Shown: piece after piece, positions 17,021-25,372 of the stretch
Layout of the letters: each line of letters opens with the position of its first letter
Numbering within the stretch: position 1 is the stretch's first letter
Source: Nocardia asteroides
GTDB lineage: Bacteria > Actinomycetota > Actinomycetes > Mycobacteriales > Mycobacteriaceae
DNA: 64,000 bases
NCBI GenBank assembly: GCA_019930625.1
Contig: CP082844.1
Coordinates: 5,208,001-5,272,000, forward strand
Reading direction: 5' to 3'
Made by a program: the position numbers and the translations under genes
The notes under the pieces: generated by a model
The model's database searches: none
Told to the model about the DNA's origin: nothing
Seen by the model: the letters and a program-made list of their open reading frames with translations, nothing else

Positions 17021-17711
17021 TCACCGGCTGGCGGCCAGTTGGAATTCGAGAAGTCGGCGTTGGTCGGTCAGAGCGGTCACAGTGCCGAGGACCAGTCCAT
17101 GTGAAGCGGCTAGCGTGGTGAACTCGTCGATCCGGCGCTGGCGGCCGCCGTAGTGCACCAGCATGATCAAATCCATCTCGCTGTCGGCGTCGAGCTCTCC
17201 GACTGCTTCGATCACCAGGATGCGCCCGTCCGGGTAGGCGGCCTCGACGCACCGGTCCAGGATGTGATGGACGTGCTCGTCGTCCCAGTTGTGGAGGATG
17301 TCGAACAGCAAATAGGCATCCGCCCCTGCCGGGAGCGGGTCGAAGAAGCTGCCTGCGGTCACCACGGTGCGATCGTCGAGGTCGTGAGCTCTGAACGCAT
17401 GCCCGGCGTGGGCCGCAGTTGGTGCGAGATCGATGAGATGGCCGTGTATCCCAGGATGAGCGGCCAGGATCGCGGTGAGCAGGGTGCCGTGGCCACCGCC
17501 CACATCGACGATTGGTGGAGAACCGTGACCAATCGAAACCAGCGACGACCTGCGGAATCTGCTCTCGCAACCGCACGGTCATCTGCCGGTCGAACGACTC
17601 ACGGAGGTGAGGGTGGCCGGTGAGGTCGGCCCAGAAGTCCTGCCCGTAACGACGTGGGTAGGCCGCTTTGCCGGTGGCGATGCTGTGAGCGAGTTCGACA
17701 AACGCCAATTC
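17021..17711 (-). pseudogene. O-methyltransferase, 3' part (gene split by the Tn3 transposon)
   Basis: This is the C-terminal two thirds of an SAM-dependent O-methyltransferase of the plant-caffeate/hydroxyneurosporene type: LAFVELAHSIATGKAAYPRR, the SAM-binding IVDVGGGHGTLLTAIL, and LFDILHNWDDEHVHHIL. Its 5' part is at 22881-23200, beyond the transposon; removing the transposon and one AATTC copy rejoins the codons in frame (AEL-AFVEL). In addition the frame changes near 17510-17530, between GFDWS and PPIVDVGGG, so the gene carries a second lesion of one base. Confidence 0.88.
17707..17711. repeat. Target site duplication AATTC, left copy
   Basis: AATTC at 17707-17711 and 22881-22885 flank the transposon directly. 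Five bases is the usual duplication size for the Tn3 family. Confidence 0.9.
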
Positions 17712-17747
17712 GGGGTGTCGGTAAGAAACGTGTCACCAGGTACATGA
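17712..17747 (+). repeat. Tn3 terminal inverted repeat, left
   Basis: Starts GGGGTGTCG and continues GTAAGAAACGTGTCACCAGG TACATGA. It matches the reverse complement of the right end except at positions 7 and 9. Confidence 0.93.
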
Positions 17748-17798
17748 AGCCTGCGTGAATCGGGGTTGCGGACCTGTTGGTGCGTGTAGCTTTCGCGC

Positions 17799-20756
17799 GT
17801 GATGAGGGAGCTGGACCAGGACGAGCTGATCGACCGGTGGACGTTGCTGGGCAAGGAACCGGGCGTGGTCGCTACCAAGCGGGGTGCTGCGAAGCTCGGG
17901 TTCGGGCTGATGCTGCGGTTCTATACCGAACGAGGCCGGTTTCCGCGTGGGCGTGCCGAGATCCCTGACGCCGCGGTCGATTACGTTGCACGTCAAGTGG
18001 GTGTCGAGCGAACCGAGATCGCGTTCTACGACTTCACCGGCCGTACTAGCAAGGCACACCGGACGCAGATCCGCCAGGCGCTGGGATATCGGGAATGCAG
18101 CGTGAGCGACGCCGACGAGATCGTCGGATGGCTGGTCGAGCATGTGACCCAGCGTGAGCGTAGTGGCGAACGGGTGCGCGAGCACCTGTTGGCGCGCCTG
18201 CGTGAGGTGAAGGTGGAGCCACCCACGGCCGGGCGGATCGAGCGGATGGTGCGCTCGGCGCTGCACCGCGGTGAGGAACTGCTGTTCGCTCAGGTCAGTG
18301 CCAGACTGCCGGAGCCGGTCAGAGCGCGGCTGCTGGCGTTGATCGCACCGCCCGGCGGTGGCGAGGAAACCCTGGACCGTGACGCCGAGGATGGGTCGGC
18401 GGTGCTGGTGGCGATCCGGTCGGACCCGGGCAACGTCAGCCTGAACACGATGCTCACCGAGATCGCCAAGCTGGAAGCGGTCCGCGCGGTCGGAGTACCA
18501 GCAGATGTATTCGCCGATGTCGGGCCGAAGATCGTGGTCGGCTGGCGGGGGCGCGCGGCGGTGGAGGCACCAAGCCATCTGCGGGAGCATCCGCTCGAAA
18601 CGCAGCTGACGCTGCTGGCGGCGTTGCTGTACTGCCGGTGCCAGGAAATCACCGACACACTGGTGGAGTTGCTGAATTCCACGGTGCACCGGATCAACGC
18701 CCGCGCGGAGGTGCGGGTCACCAACGAGCTGATCAAGGAGTTCAAGCGGGTCACCGGCAAGGAGAACCTCCTGTTCAAGGTGGCGGAGGCGACCGTCGAC
18801 GCGGGCGACAAACTGGTGCGGGACACGGTGTTCCCGGTCGCACCGCCAGGGGTGTTGCGGGATCTGGTGGCCGAGTTCAAATCCTCGGGGCCGACGTATC
18901 AGCGCACGGTGAAGGCCACGCTGCGCTCCTCGTACACCAACCACTACCGGGCCGGGCTGATCAAGCTGCTGTCCGTGCTTCAGTTCCGCAGCAACAACAC
19001 CACGCACCGCCCGGTGCTGGACGCGCTCGAACTGATCGGGAAGTACGCGGGAACGAGCTTGCGGTACTACCCGGCCGGTGACGAGGTGCCGGTGCATCGC
19101 GGGGTGTCAGGGGACTGGGCGGAGCTGGTGTACCAGAACGATCAGCACGGAGACCGCCGGGTGGTGCGGATGGTGTTCGAGATCGCCACGTTCCAGGCGT
19201 TGCGGGATCAGTTGCGGTGCAAGGAAATCTGGGTTATCGGCGCCGAGAAGTGGCGCAACCCCGCCGAGGATCTGCCGGCCGACTTCGAGGAACGCCGCAT
19301 CGAGCACTACGAGAAGCTGAGTAAACCCCTCGATGCAGGCGAGTTCATCGAGGGCCTGCAAGCCGAGATGCGCGCCGAGTTCAACGCCCTGCACACCGCC
19401 CTGCCGCACTGTCCCTGGCTGGAGATCAAGGAACGGCGCCACGGCGCGATCAAGCTGACACCGCTGCCCAAGGCACCGGAGCCGCGGAACCTGCGCAAGC
19501 TGAAATCCCAGGTCGGAACCCGGTGGGGGGTGGTGCCGCTGATCGACATGCTCAAGGAAGCGGTGCTGCGGACCGGGTGCCTGCGGGCGGTCACCTCGGT
19601 CGCGGACCGCGGCAATCTGCCCGAAGACATTCTGGCCGAACGGCTTCTGCTTGCGATCTATGCCTACGGCACGAACACCGGGATCAAGTCGGTGGCCGGC
19701 GGCACCGACCGCCACACCGAGGACGACATCCGCTACGTGCGTCGCCGCTACTTGAACACCGAGGCGGCGCGGCGGATCGCGATCGAGATCGCCAACGCCA
19801 CCTTCGCTGCCCGCAAGCCATCCATCTGGGGTGAATCATCGACGGCCATCGCCAGCGACTCAACGCATTTCGGCGCGTACGACCAGAACATCTTCACCGA
19901 ACACCATTCCCGCTACGGCCGCCGCGGCGTGCTCATCTACTGGAGTGTCGAGCGCAACGGGTCGGTGGTCATCCACTCCCAGCTGCTCAACTGTTCCGCA
20001 TCCGAGGTTCATGCCATGGTCGACGGGGCTATGCACCACGGCACCGAGATGGACGTGGAATCCTCCTATGTCGATACCCATGGCCAGTCGGAAATCGGAT
20101 TCGGCGTGACCAGGCTGCTGGGATTCGATCTGCTGCCCCGGATCAAGCGCATCAACAAGTGCCGGCTCTACCGTCCCGCCGCCGGGGAGCCGGACCTGTG
20201 GCCGGGACTGAAACCGGCCATGACCAGAACCATCCGGTGGGAGCTGATCTCCCAGCAGTACGACCAGATGATGAAGTACGCCACCGCGATCCGCACCCGC
20301 ACCGCCTCCACCGAGGCGATCCTGCGCCGGTTCATGAAGGCCAACGCCGCCCACCCCACCTACCAGGCGATGATCGAACTCGGCCGGGTCCAGAAGACCA
20401 TCTTTCTATGCCGCTACCTGCGCAGTCGCGAATTGCAGAGGGAGATCAACAGCGGCCTGAACGTGGTCGAGTCCTGGAACGGCGCCAACTCGGTCATCTA
20501 CTACGGCAAGACCTCCGAAATCGCGTCCAACCGGCGCGATGAACAGGAGATGTCGGTGTTGTGCCTGCGGATCTGCCAGGCCGCCCTCGTCTACGTCAAC
20601 GTCCTGATGATCCAGGACATTCTCGCCGACCCCGAATGGGACGGTGTGCTCACCGCCGAGGACGAACGTGGCCTGACCCCGCTGTTCTGGTCCCACGTGC
20701 TGCCGTATGGGGAGGTCAAGCTGAACATGAACAGCCGCCTGGCTTTGGGGGACTGA
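17799..20756 (+). CDS. tnpA: Tn3-family transposase TnpA
   Basis: The 985-residue product has the Tn3 transposase layout: N-terminal DNA-binding region of the DUF4158 type, a long helical middle, and the C-terminal DDE catalytic domain. The catalytic residues appear as Asp in ASDSTHFGAYD, Asp in YVDTHGQSEIGFG, and Glu in NVVESWNGANSV. The length is normal (about 960-1000). It recognises the 36-bp terminal repeats and performs replicative transposition in the cytoplasm. The first codon, at 17799, is 51 bp inside the left repeat. Nothing suggests damage, so it should be active. Confidence 0.96.
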   Translation: MMRELDQDELIDRWTLLGKEPGVVATKRGAAKLGFGLMLRFYTERGRFPRGRAEIPDAAVDYVARQVGVERTEIAFYDFTGRTSKAHRTQIRQALGYRECSVSDADEIVGWLVEHVTQRERSGERVREHLLARLREVKVEPPTAGRIERMVRSALHRGEELLFAQVSARLPEPVRARLLALIAPPGGGEETLDRDAEDGSAVLVAIRSDPGNVSLNTMLTEIAKLEAVRAVGVPADVFADVGPKIVVGWRGRAAVEAPSHLREHPLETQLTLLAALLYCRCQEITDTLVELLNSTVHRINARAEVRVTNELIKEFKRVTGKENLLFKVAEATVDAGDKLVRDTVFPVAPPGVLRDLVAEFKSSGPTYQRTVKATLRSSYTNHYRAGLIKLLSVLQFRSNNTTHRPVLDALELIGKYAGTSLRYYPAGDEVPVHRGVSGDWAELVYQNDQHGDRRVVRMVFEIATFQALRDQLRCKEIWVIGAEKWRNPAEDLPADFEERRIEHYEKLSKPLDAGEFIEGLQAEMRAEFNALHTALPHCPWLEIKERRHGAIKLTPLPKAPEPRNLRKLKSQVGTRWGVVPLIDMLKEAVLRTGCLRAVTSVADRGNLPEDILAERLLLAIYAYGTNTGIKSVAGGTDRHTEDDIRYVRRRYLNTEAARRIAIEIANATFAARKPSIWGESSTAIASDSTHFGAYDQNIFTEHHSRYGRRGVLIYWSVERNGSVVIHSQLLNCSASEVHAMVDGAMHHGTEMDVESSYVDTHGQSEIGFGVTRLLGFDLLPRIKRINKCRLYRPAAGEPDLWPGLKPAMTRTIRWELISQQYDQMMKYATAIRTRTASTEAILRRFMKANAAHPTYQAMIELGRVQKTIFLCRYLRSRELQREINSGLNVVESWNGANSVIYYGKTSEIASNRRDEQEMSVLCLRICQAALVYVNVLMIQDILADPEWDGVLTAEDERGLTPLFWSHVLPYGEVKLNMNSRLALGD

Positions 20757-20908
20757 AGCTTTCACAGTTGCTGATCAAGTCCCAGGGAATGGCCTGGTCG
20801 ACGGGACTGACCCCGCAGTTATGGAGCAACTCCTGTCCTACGGGATGTCGAGCTGGACCTCACCGGTCAGCCCTGGGAAGCTCGGGCGGAGGGCATACGC
20901 TCCGCGCT

Positions 20909-21967
20909 GTGACCGACACAAGGATGTCCTTTCGCGAGCAGCTGCTGCACCCTGATCCCGAGGTCAGGCACTGCGTTCTGCGCCCGCTGTACCACGACGC
21001 TGGTGAAGGCCACCGGCAGTGTCGCGAGCGGCTCACGGCGGTGCTGGACCTTCTCAACGAAAAGGCCGGCGAATACCTCCATGAGTACCAGCGCGTGATC
21101 TCCTCGGTCACCCCCGACGATTTCTCGCTTGTCATTGACGCGCTCGCGCGCACCGACACCGAGCGCCTCGCCGAGTCACTCCGCATCACCGTCCACAATG
21201 AGCACGGCCTGCGGCCGCGCACGGCGGTGCTCGTCAGCATGTTGGCCAGCGGCTGGGCGAGCCAGGCCGCCAACCAGCTGCTTTCGGGCGGACCGGAGGT
21301 CCACGACGCGACACTCGATAGAACCCTCCTGCATCGTCGCGCGCAGGATCTCGACGCCGCTGAGCCGCTCGAATCCACCTTCGTCGACGAGTGCTCCTGG
21401 TACGCGGTCCCGACCAGCGACCAGGACGCGGTGCTCGACGCATTTCAGCTCACCGGCGCGGTGCCCGTCGGCTTCCGAGAGGCCGCCGGGCTCTTCGATG
21501 CACAAGGTGCCCTGCCGCCCGACAAGGCGGTTGTCGTCACCCCGGCGTTCGACGGCTGGACCCTGCTGGTGCACAGGCAAGCCCTGGACGCCGACCTCGA
21601 AGCGCTCAGCGCCCGCTTCGGAGCGGCACACTCTTATGGCCACGGGTACCAGAGCGGCTGCGGCGACTGGTCGGACTGGACCGTCGCGGAGCACGGCAAG
21701 GTACTGCAATCGTGCTATTACGATCTGTACGGCAACGACTCCATGGGTCCGGCAAGCCGCGACGAGATGCTCGCGTGGATCAACGAGCGGCGCCGACCGG
21801 CGACTCCAAGACTCCTAGCCGCAGACGATCCCGCCTTCGACAACTACAACGACTGGGAATTCGATGCAGAATCCGTCGCACACCGCCTGTCGGTCTCGCT
21901 ACACAGGGTCGCATCCCACACCACAGTGAACGGAACCTCGCTGCTCGCCACGCCGATCGCGTCATGA
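20909..21967 (+). CDS. Tn3 passenger gene, uncharacterised protein
   Basis: I do not recognise a functional family. The 352-residue product begins at GTG 20909 (VTDTRMSFREQLL); a Met at 20924 is possible. The first half is helical. The second half, from ESTFVDECSWYAVP to the end, resembles a domain seen in uncharacterised actinobacterial proteins with a WYAVPxxD core, a VVVTPAFDGWTLLV strand and a LSARFGAAHSYG loop. A cluster GYQSGCGDWSDW follows, then YYDLYGND. There is no signal peptide or membrane segment. It sits between tnpA and the res site, where Tn3 elements carry passengers such as resistance or toxin-antitoxin genes, so it may give the element or host an advantage. Confidence 0.7.
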   Translation: MTDTRMSFREQLLHPDPEVRHCVLRPLYHDAGEGHRQCRERLTAVLDLLNEKAGEYLHEYQRVISSVTPDDFSLVIDALARTDTERLAESLRITVHNEHGLRPRTAVLVSMLASGWASQAANQLLSGGPEVHDATLDRTLLHRRAQDLDAAEPLESTFVDECSWYAVPTSDQDAVLDAFQLTGAVPVGFREAAGLFDAQGALPPDKAVVVTPAFDGWTLLVHRQALDADLEALSARFGAAHSYGHGYQSGCGDWSDWTVAEHGKVLQSCYYDLYGNDSMGPASRDEMLAWINERRRPATPRLLAADDPAFDNYNDWEFDAESVAHRLSVSLHRVASHTTVNGTSLLATPIAS

Positions 21968-22098
21968 CGACCAAACGATCTCAGCGCCGGGGACCCACCC
22001 ATCAGGCGCCCACCCTCGACACGGTCCGCCTTCCGGCCCGGAACTCCTGAAACTGTCATGAACTGCAAAGTGTACGACCGGTGCTGCTGACGTGGTGG

Positions 22099-22222
22099 TG
22101 TTCCGTAAGCCGAACGCTCAACGGAACAGCACGGCTGGAGGATTCCGACCCTGGTCACGGTGTTCCGTAGAGGTGTTCCGCGAACTGTTCCATTGATCCC
22201 CCGTCATATGGAACGATTCCGA
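22099..22222. promoter_or_regulatory. Candidate res recombination site
   Basis: A run of TGTTCCG motifs precedes the resolvase gene. TGTTCCG...CGGAACA spans exactly 30 bp at 22099-22128, right for crossover subsite I. Further TGTTCC copies lie at 22161, 22174 and 22186, and a GGAACG at 22210, consistent with accessory subsites and with control of the resolvase promoter. Confidence 0.65.
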
Positions 22223-22223
22223 C

Positions 22224-22841
22224 GTGATCGAGCCCTTCCGCGTCGGATACGTACGCTGCTCCACCGACGAACAAGACATCGAGATCCAAACCGACCAACT
22301 GATCGCCCTTGCAGTGCCACGCGAGCGGATCTTCATCGACAAAGGATTCTCCGGCACTACCCGCCGCAACCGCACCGGCCTGGACAACGCGCTCACAGCG
22401 GTCACCTCCGCCGCCGCAGCGGTCACGGACCGGCAGGTGGTGCTGACCACGACGAAGTTCGACCGGTTCGCACGCAACATGGCCGAGGCCGGCGAAATCC
22501 TCACCAGCCTGCGCGAGCGCAACGTGTTGTTCGGGCTCGGCAGCCAGATCTACGACTGGGCCGACCCGTTCGGCAAGCTCTTTCTGCAAACCCTCGCCAT
22601 GGTCGCCGAATTCGAAGCCCACCTCAACCACCTGCGCACCCGCGAGGGCATGGCCAAGGCCCGCGCAAAAGGCCGGCTCAAGGGCAAGCAGCCGAAACTA
22701 CCTTTGGCAGCACGGAAAACGATCCACCGCCGCTACCACGACCCCGACGACAACGCGAGCCTGGCCGACCTCGCCCAGGAATACAGCGTCGGCCGCTCCA
22801 CCATCCACCGCATTATCAGCGGCACCGCACCACGCGCGTAG
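22224..22841 (+). CDS. tnpR: Serine resolvase/invertase (Tn3 TnpR type)
   Basis: The 205-residue product starts at GTG and resolves cointegrates at res. The nucleophile Ser lies in VGYVRCSTDEQD, followed by the catalytic-domain elements FIDKGFSGTTRRNRTGLDNA and LTTTKFDRFARNMAE. The long E helix (FGKLFLQTLAMVAEFEAHL) and a C-terminal helix-turn-helix (LADLAQEYSVGRSTIHRII) complete the family layout and length. It ends 3 bp before the right inverted repeat. Confidence 0.95.
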   Translation: MIEPFRVGYVRCSTDEQDIEIQTDQLIALAVPRERIFIDKGFSGTTRRNRTGLDNALTAVTSAAAAVTDRQVVLTTTKFDRFARNMAEAGEILTSLRERNVLFGLGSQIYDWADPFGKLFLQTLAMVAEFEAHLNHLRTREGMAKARAKGRLKGKQPKLPLAARKTIHRRYHDPDDNASLADLAQEYSVGRSTIHRIISGTAPRA

Positions 22842-22844
22842 CGC

Positions 22845-22880
22845 TCATGTACCTGGTGACACGTTTCTTACGGTCACCCC
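22845..22880 (-). repeat. Tn3 terminal inverted repeat, right
   Basis: Read on the minus strand it starts GGGGTGACC and then equals the left repeat for 27 bases. Two mismatches in 36. Confidence 0.93.
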
Positions 22881-22885
22881 AATTC
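22881..22885. repeat. Target site duplication AATTC, right copy
   Basis: Second copy of AATTC, directly after the right end. Confidence 0.9.
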
Positions 22886-23200
22886 GGCGCGGCCGGCAGC
22901 GGAATCCAGGCGCAGGAGGATGTTGGTGAAGCCATCGCCCGCATCGGCGCATAGGTTCGCCCCGAACTCGGTAGTCCGGTAGTCGGTCGATATTCGCTCG
23001 ACTACCCCGAGGGTGGTGAGGTGGCGCAGCAACAGATCGAGCGCGACAGGTGAAACGTCGAGCTCGGCCGCGAGCTGATCGGCGGCGGCGCCGTCCCCGC
23101 GGAGCCGGTCCGGCAGGCCCAGGGTCACTGCGACCCGCAGAGCCATCGGCGTCGCCAGACCAGCCATGCGACGAAGTGTGTCGGTGTCGTTGTGTCTCAC
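22886..23200 (-). pseudogene. O-methyltransferase, 5' part (split by the transposon)
   Basis: This N-terminal part has the dimerisation winged helix of small-molecule O-methyltransferases (RVAVTLGLPDRLRGD, then ADQLAAELDVSPVALDLLLR and HLTTLGVVERI). It starts at GTG 23200 and runs into the transposon right end after AGRAEL. Its continuation is 17021-17711. Together they would encode a protein of about 340 residues. Confidence 0.88.
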
Positions 23201-23362
23201 GAAGATTCACTGTGGCAGGTATGTCAATCGCAAATCGGTCCTGCTCCGCAACTGGTGTCGAGGGTACCCAGTTTTTCGTGACTTCCGTTGGGATTTAGTT
23301 TCGTCACACTTGACGCTACTAAACGAATTGGTTCGACTGAGAGTGGATTCGGACCACCCGCC

Positions 23363-23397
23363 CTGACCTCCGATAAGGTTCACTTATCGGCGGTCAG
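23363..23397. promoter_or_regulatory. 35-bp palindrome upstream of the coiled-coil gene
   Basis: CTGACCTCCGATAAG and CTTATCGGCGGTCAG form 15-bp arms with one mismatch and a 5-base GTTCA loop. No U-run follows, so an operator is more likely than a terminator, but either is possible. Confidence 0.5.
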
Positions 23398-23442
23398 AGG
23401 AGGAGCGGTCGTTCGTCGGCCATCGAGGCCGTGGAAGATTTC

Positions 23443-23474
23443 GTTTCGTATAGATACGTCATATTTTACGAAAC
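23443..23474 (+). promoter_or_regulatory. Inverted repeat before the coiled-coil gene
   Basis: GTTTCGTA (23443-23450) and TACGAAAC (23467-23474) are perfect 8-bp arms around an AT-rich centre with a nested CGTAT-AG-ATACG. It lies 20 bp upstream of the GTG start. A -10-like TACGAT lies just before the start. Autoregulation by the gene product is a plausible guess. Confidence 0.45.
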
Positions 23475-23493
23475 AAACGCTACGATTTTCTTC

Positions 23494-24615
23494 GTGTCGA
23501 ACGTATGCAACTATCCGGGATGTTCCCGACCCATCACGCGAGTAGCAGGGCCCGGTCGCCCGTCGGAGTACTGTGACCGCCCCGATCACACGAGATGGCG
23601 GGCATGGCGCGAACGACAACGGCAACAACAGGAGTCGGAAGCGGCGACCGCTGCCGTCACTGTGACGCAACTGGGGCCGGTGACCGCCGCGCGGTTGCGG
23701 GCCGATGAGCTGCTCACCCAGTTCCGGGGACTCGCCGAGCAGCTCAACTCCACGCTGAACGCCGCCGTCGCGGAGCTGGCCACGCTGGCCGACCCGGCGA
23801 CCGCCGAAGCTCAAGTGCAGGCGGTGCAGGTGGACGCGGCACGGCGGATCGCCGAGGCCGAGGGTGCGGCCGTCGCGGCCGAGCAGGCGCGGCGGGAGGC
23901 GCAGGAGGCCAGACAACTCGCCGAATCCGCCGCCGACGATGCCGCCGGCGCCGCCGAACAGGCCGAAGCGCTGATCGCCACGGCGAATTCGGCCCGCGAC
24001 GACGCGCTGCGCGAGCTCGAACGCGTCACCAAGCAGGCCGCCGACGACGTGTTCGCCGCCCGCAGCGACGCCGAAGCAGAGATTCGCGCCGTGCGCCGCG
24101 AGTCCGCCGAGCAGATCGAACGCATCGAACAGCAAGCGGCGGACGAAGTGCAGCGCGCGCAGCGCCGCGCCGAGACCGAGATCGCCCAGGCTCAGCGGGA
24201 AGCGGCGGCGCGTGTCGCGGCCGCGCACACCGAGCGCGACGTCGCCGCGCAGCGCGCGGCCGACGCCGAGCGCGCCACCGAGCGCGCCGAACAAGCCGCC
24301 ACCGAACGAGCCGAGGCCGCCGAGGAAGCGCGCGCCGAATGGCGCAGAGTCCGCGCCGAACTCGATGCCGTCCGCGTCGAACTCGCCGAGACCCGTCGCA
24401 CCGCGGCGGCCGAACTCGCCTCCGCCCGCGCCGAAGCCGCCACGGCCGTCGAAAAGGTGCGCGCCGAAGCCGCCCAGCGACACGAAGCGCTCGATGAGGC
24501 CCGCGCTCAAACTCTCGCTCGCGCCGAACGCGCCGAAGCGCAACTGGACGAACTCCTCGCCGAAACTCGGCGCAGATCAGCCGATACCGAAGCCCCTCGG
24601 CGCGACGAGGCTTGA
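23494..24615 (+). CDS. Zinc-motif plus long coiled-coil protein (KfrA-like organisation)
   Basis: The 373-residue product starts at GTG 23494. Residues 5-40 contain C-x4-C...C-x3-H (CNYPGC, YCDRPDH), a likely zinc-binding DNA-binding module resembling that of plasmid/genome-maintenance-type proteins. Residues about 90-370 form an almost unbroken Ala/Glu/Arg-rich coiled coil (e.g. AEAEIRAVRRESAEQIERIE). This head-plus-coil layout recalls KfrA, which autoregulates and organises DNA, but homology is not shown. Two palindromes lie upstream. Base use is ordinary in the coil, AT-richer at the promoter. The function is unknown. Confidence 0.7.
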   Translation: MSNVCNYPGCSRPITRVAGPGRPSEYCDRPDHTRWRAWRERQRQQQESEAATAAVTVTQLGPVTAARLRADELLTQFRGLAEQLNSTLNAAVAELATLADPATAEAQVQAVQVDAARRIAEAEGAAVAAEQARREAQEARQLAESAADDAAGAAEQAEALIATANSARDDALRELERVTKQAADDVFAARSDAEAEIRAVRRESAEQIERIEQQAADEVQRAQRRAETEIAQAQREAAARVAAAHTERDVAAQRAADAERATERAEQAATERAEAAEEARAEWRRVRAELDAVRVELAETRRTAAAELASARAEAATAVEKVRAEAAQRHEALDEARAQTLARAERAEAQLDELLAETRRRSADTEAPRRDEA

Positions 24616-24723
24616 CCTGTCGACGGTGCGCCCGGACCGGACACCCGGCAAATGATCCGATGGAGAGGAGAGTTCGGCCAGGCGATCAAGCCATGACCGT
24701 AGCTGCGGTCATATCATGTAGCT

Positions 24724-25363
24724 ATGCCCGAAACCGAGGTAGAAGGGCGTACGGAACCACTGGCCGGGGCAGCCCGGCAGACGGTACTGGTGGCCGGTGC
24801 CTGCTCGATGATCATGGGTGTGGTCCTAGCGGTGTGGCCGCACAAGTCGCTGTCGACAGCGGAACTGCTGTCCGGCGGCTACCTGTTGCTCAACGGCGTT
24901 GTCCAGCTGGTCGTGGCGGTCGGCGCGCGCCTGGTCACCCCACTGCGGGTGCTTGTGCTGATCAGCGGCGGATTGTCGGCCCTGCTGGCGATGCTGTGCT
25001 TCGCGGGTGGTTCGACGTTGCTGCTGTCGTTCTGGATCGGGCTGGCGTGGACGATTCGCGGGATCTGTCATGCCACCGTGGCGGTTTGGGCCGACGATCT
25101 GCCCGGCCGCGCGCGACAAGAGCTGTTCGGCCTGCTCACGCTCGCACTCGGCGTGCTGGTCGGGGTGCTGCCGTTCGACTCGCTGGACGCGCTCGGCTGG
25201 GCGACCGGGGCGTGCCTGCTCGCGATCGGGGCGATGGAGGCCCTCTTCGCCGCCGGCCCCCAGGCGCAGCGCGGTGACGGTGCCGGGGCTGACGCCGACC
25301 GTGCGCCTGGATGGCTGACCGCGACTGCGCATCCGGTGGCGAGCCGCGTGCTCTCCAGGTTGA
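24724..25363 (+). CDS. HdeD-family (DUF308) membrane protein, 3' end uncertain
   Basis: About six hydrophobic segments with the HdeD pattern (TVLVAGACSMIMGVVLAVWP, then LLSGGYLLLNGVVQLVVA, FWIGLAWTIRGI, LALGVLVGVLPF). The family is usually about 190-210 residues and is linked to acid or membrane stress. The open frame runs on to 25518, overlapping the next gene by 146 bp with an unnatural Arg-rich tail. In the neighbouring frame a TGA at 25361-25363 lies just before the next start, which is where the protein would be expected to end. A one-base indel near the 3' end is therefore likely; the end given here is the expected one. Confidence 0.75.
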
Positions 25364-25372
25364 CTGGGCGAC

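Larger units (their letters stand above)
17712..22880. mobile_element. Complete Tn3-family transposon, 5,169 bp
   Basis: The element is bounded by 36-bp terminal inverted repeats that start with GGGGTG and differ at only two positions, and by a perfect AATTC target duplication. It carries a full tnpA (17799-20756), a res-like region (about 22099-22222), a serine resolvase (22224-22841), and one passenger gene (20909-21967) between them. It interrupts an O-methyltransferase gene. The near-identity of the ends and the intact genes point to recent insertion. Confidence 0.93.

Noticed and set aside
17777..17968. 63-residue frame at the transposon left end
   Set aside because: Other phase of tnpA.
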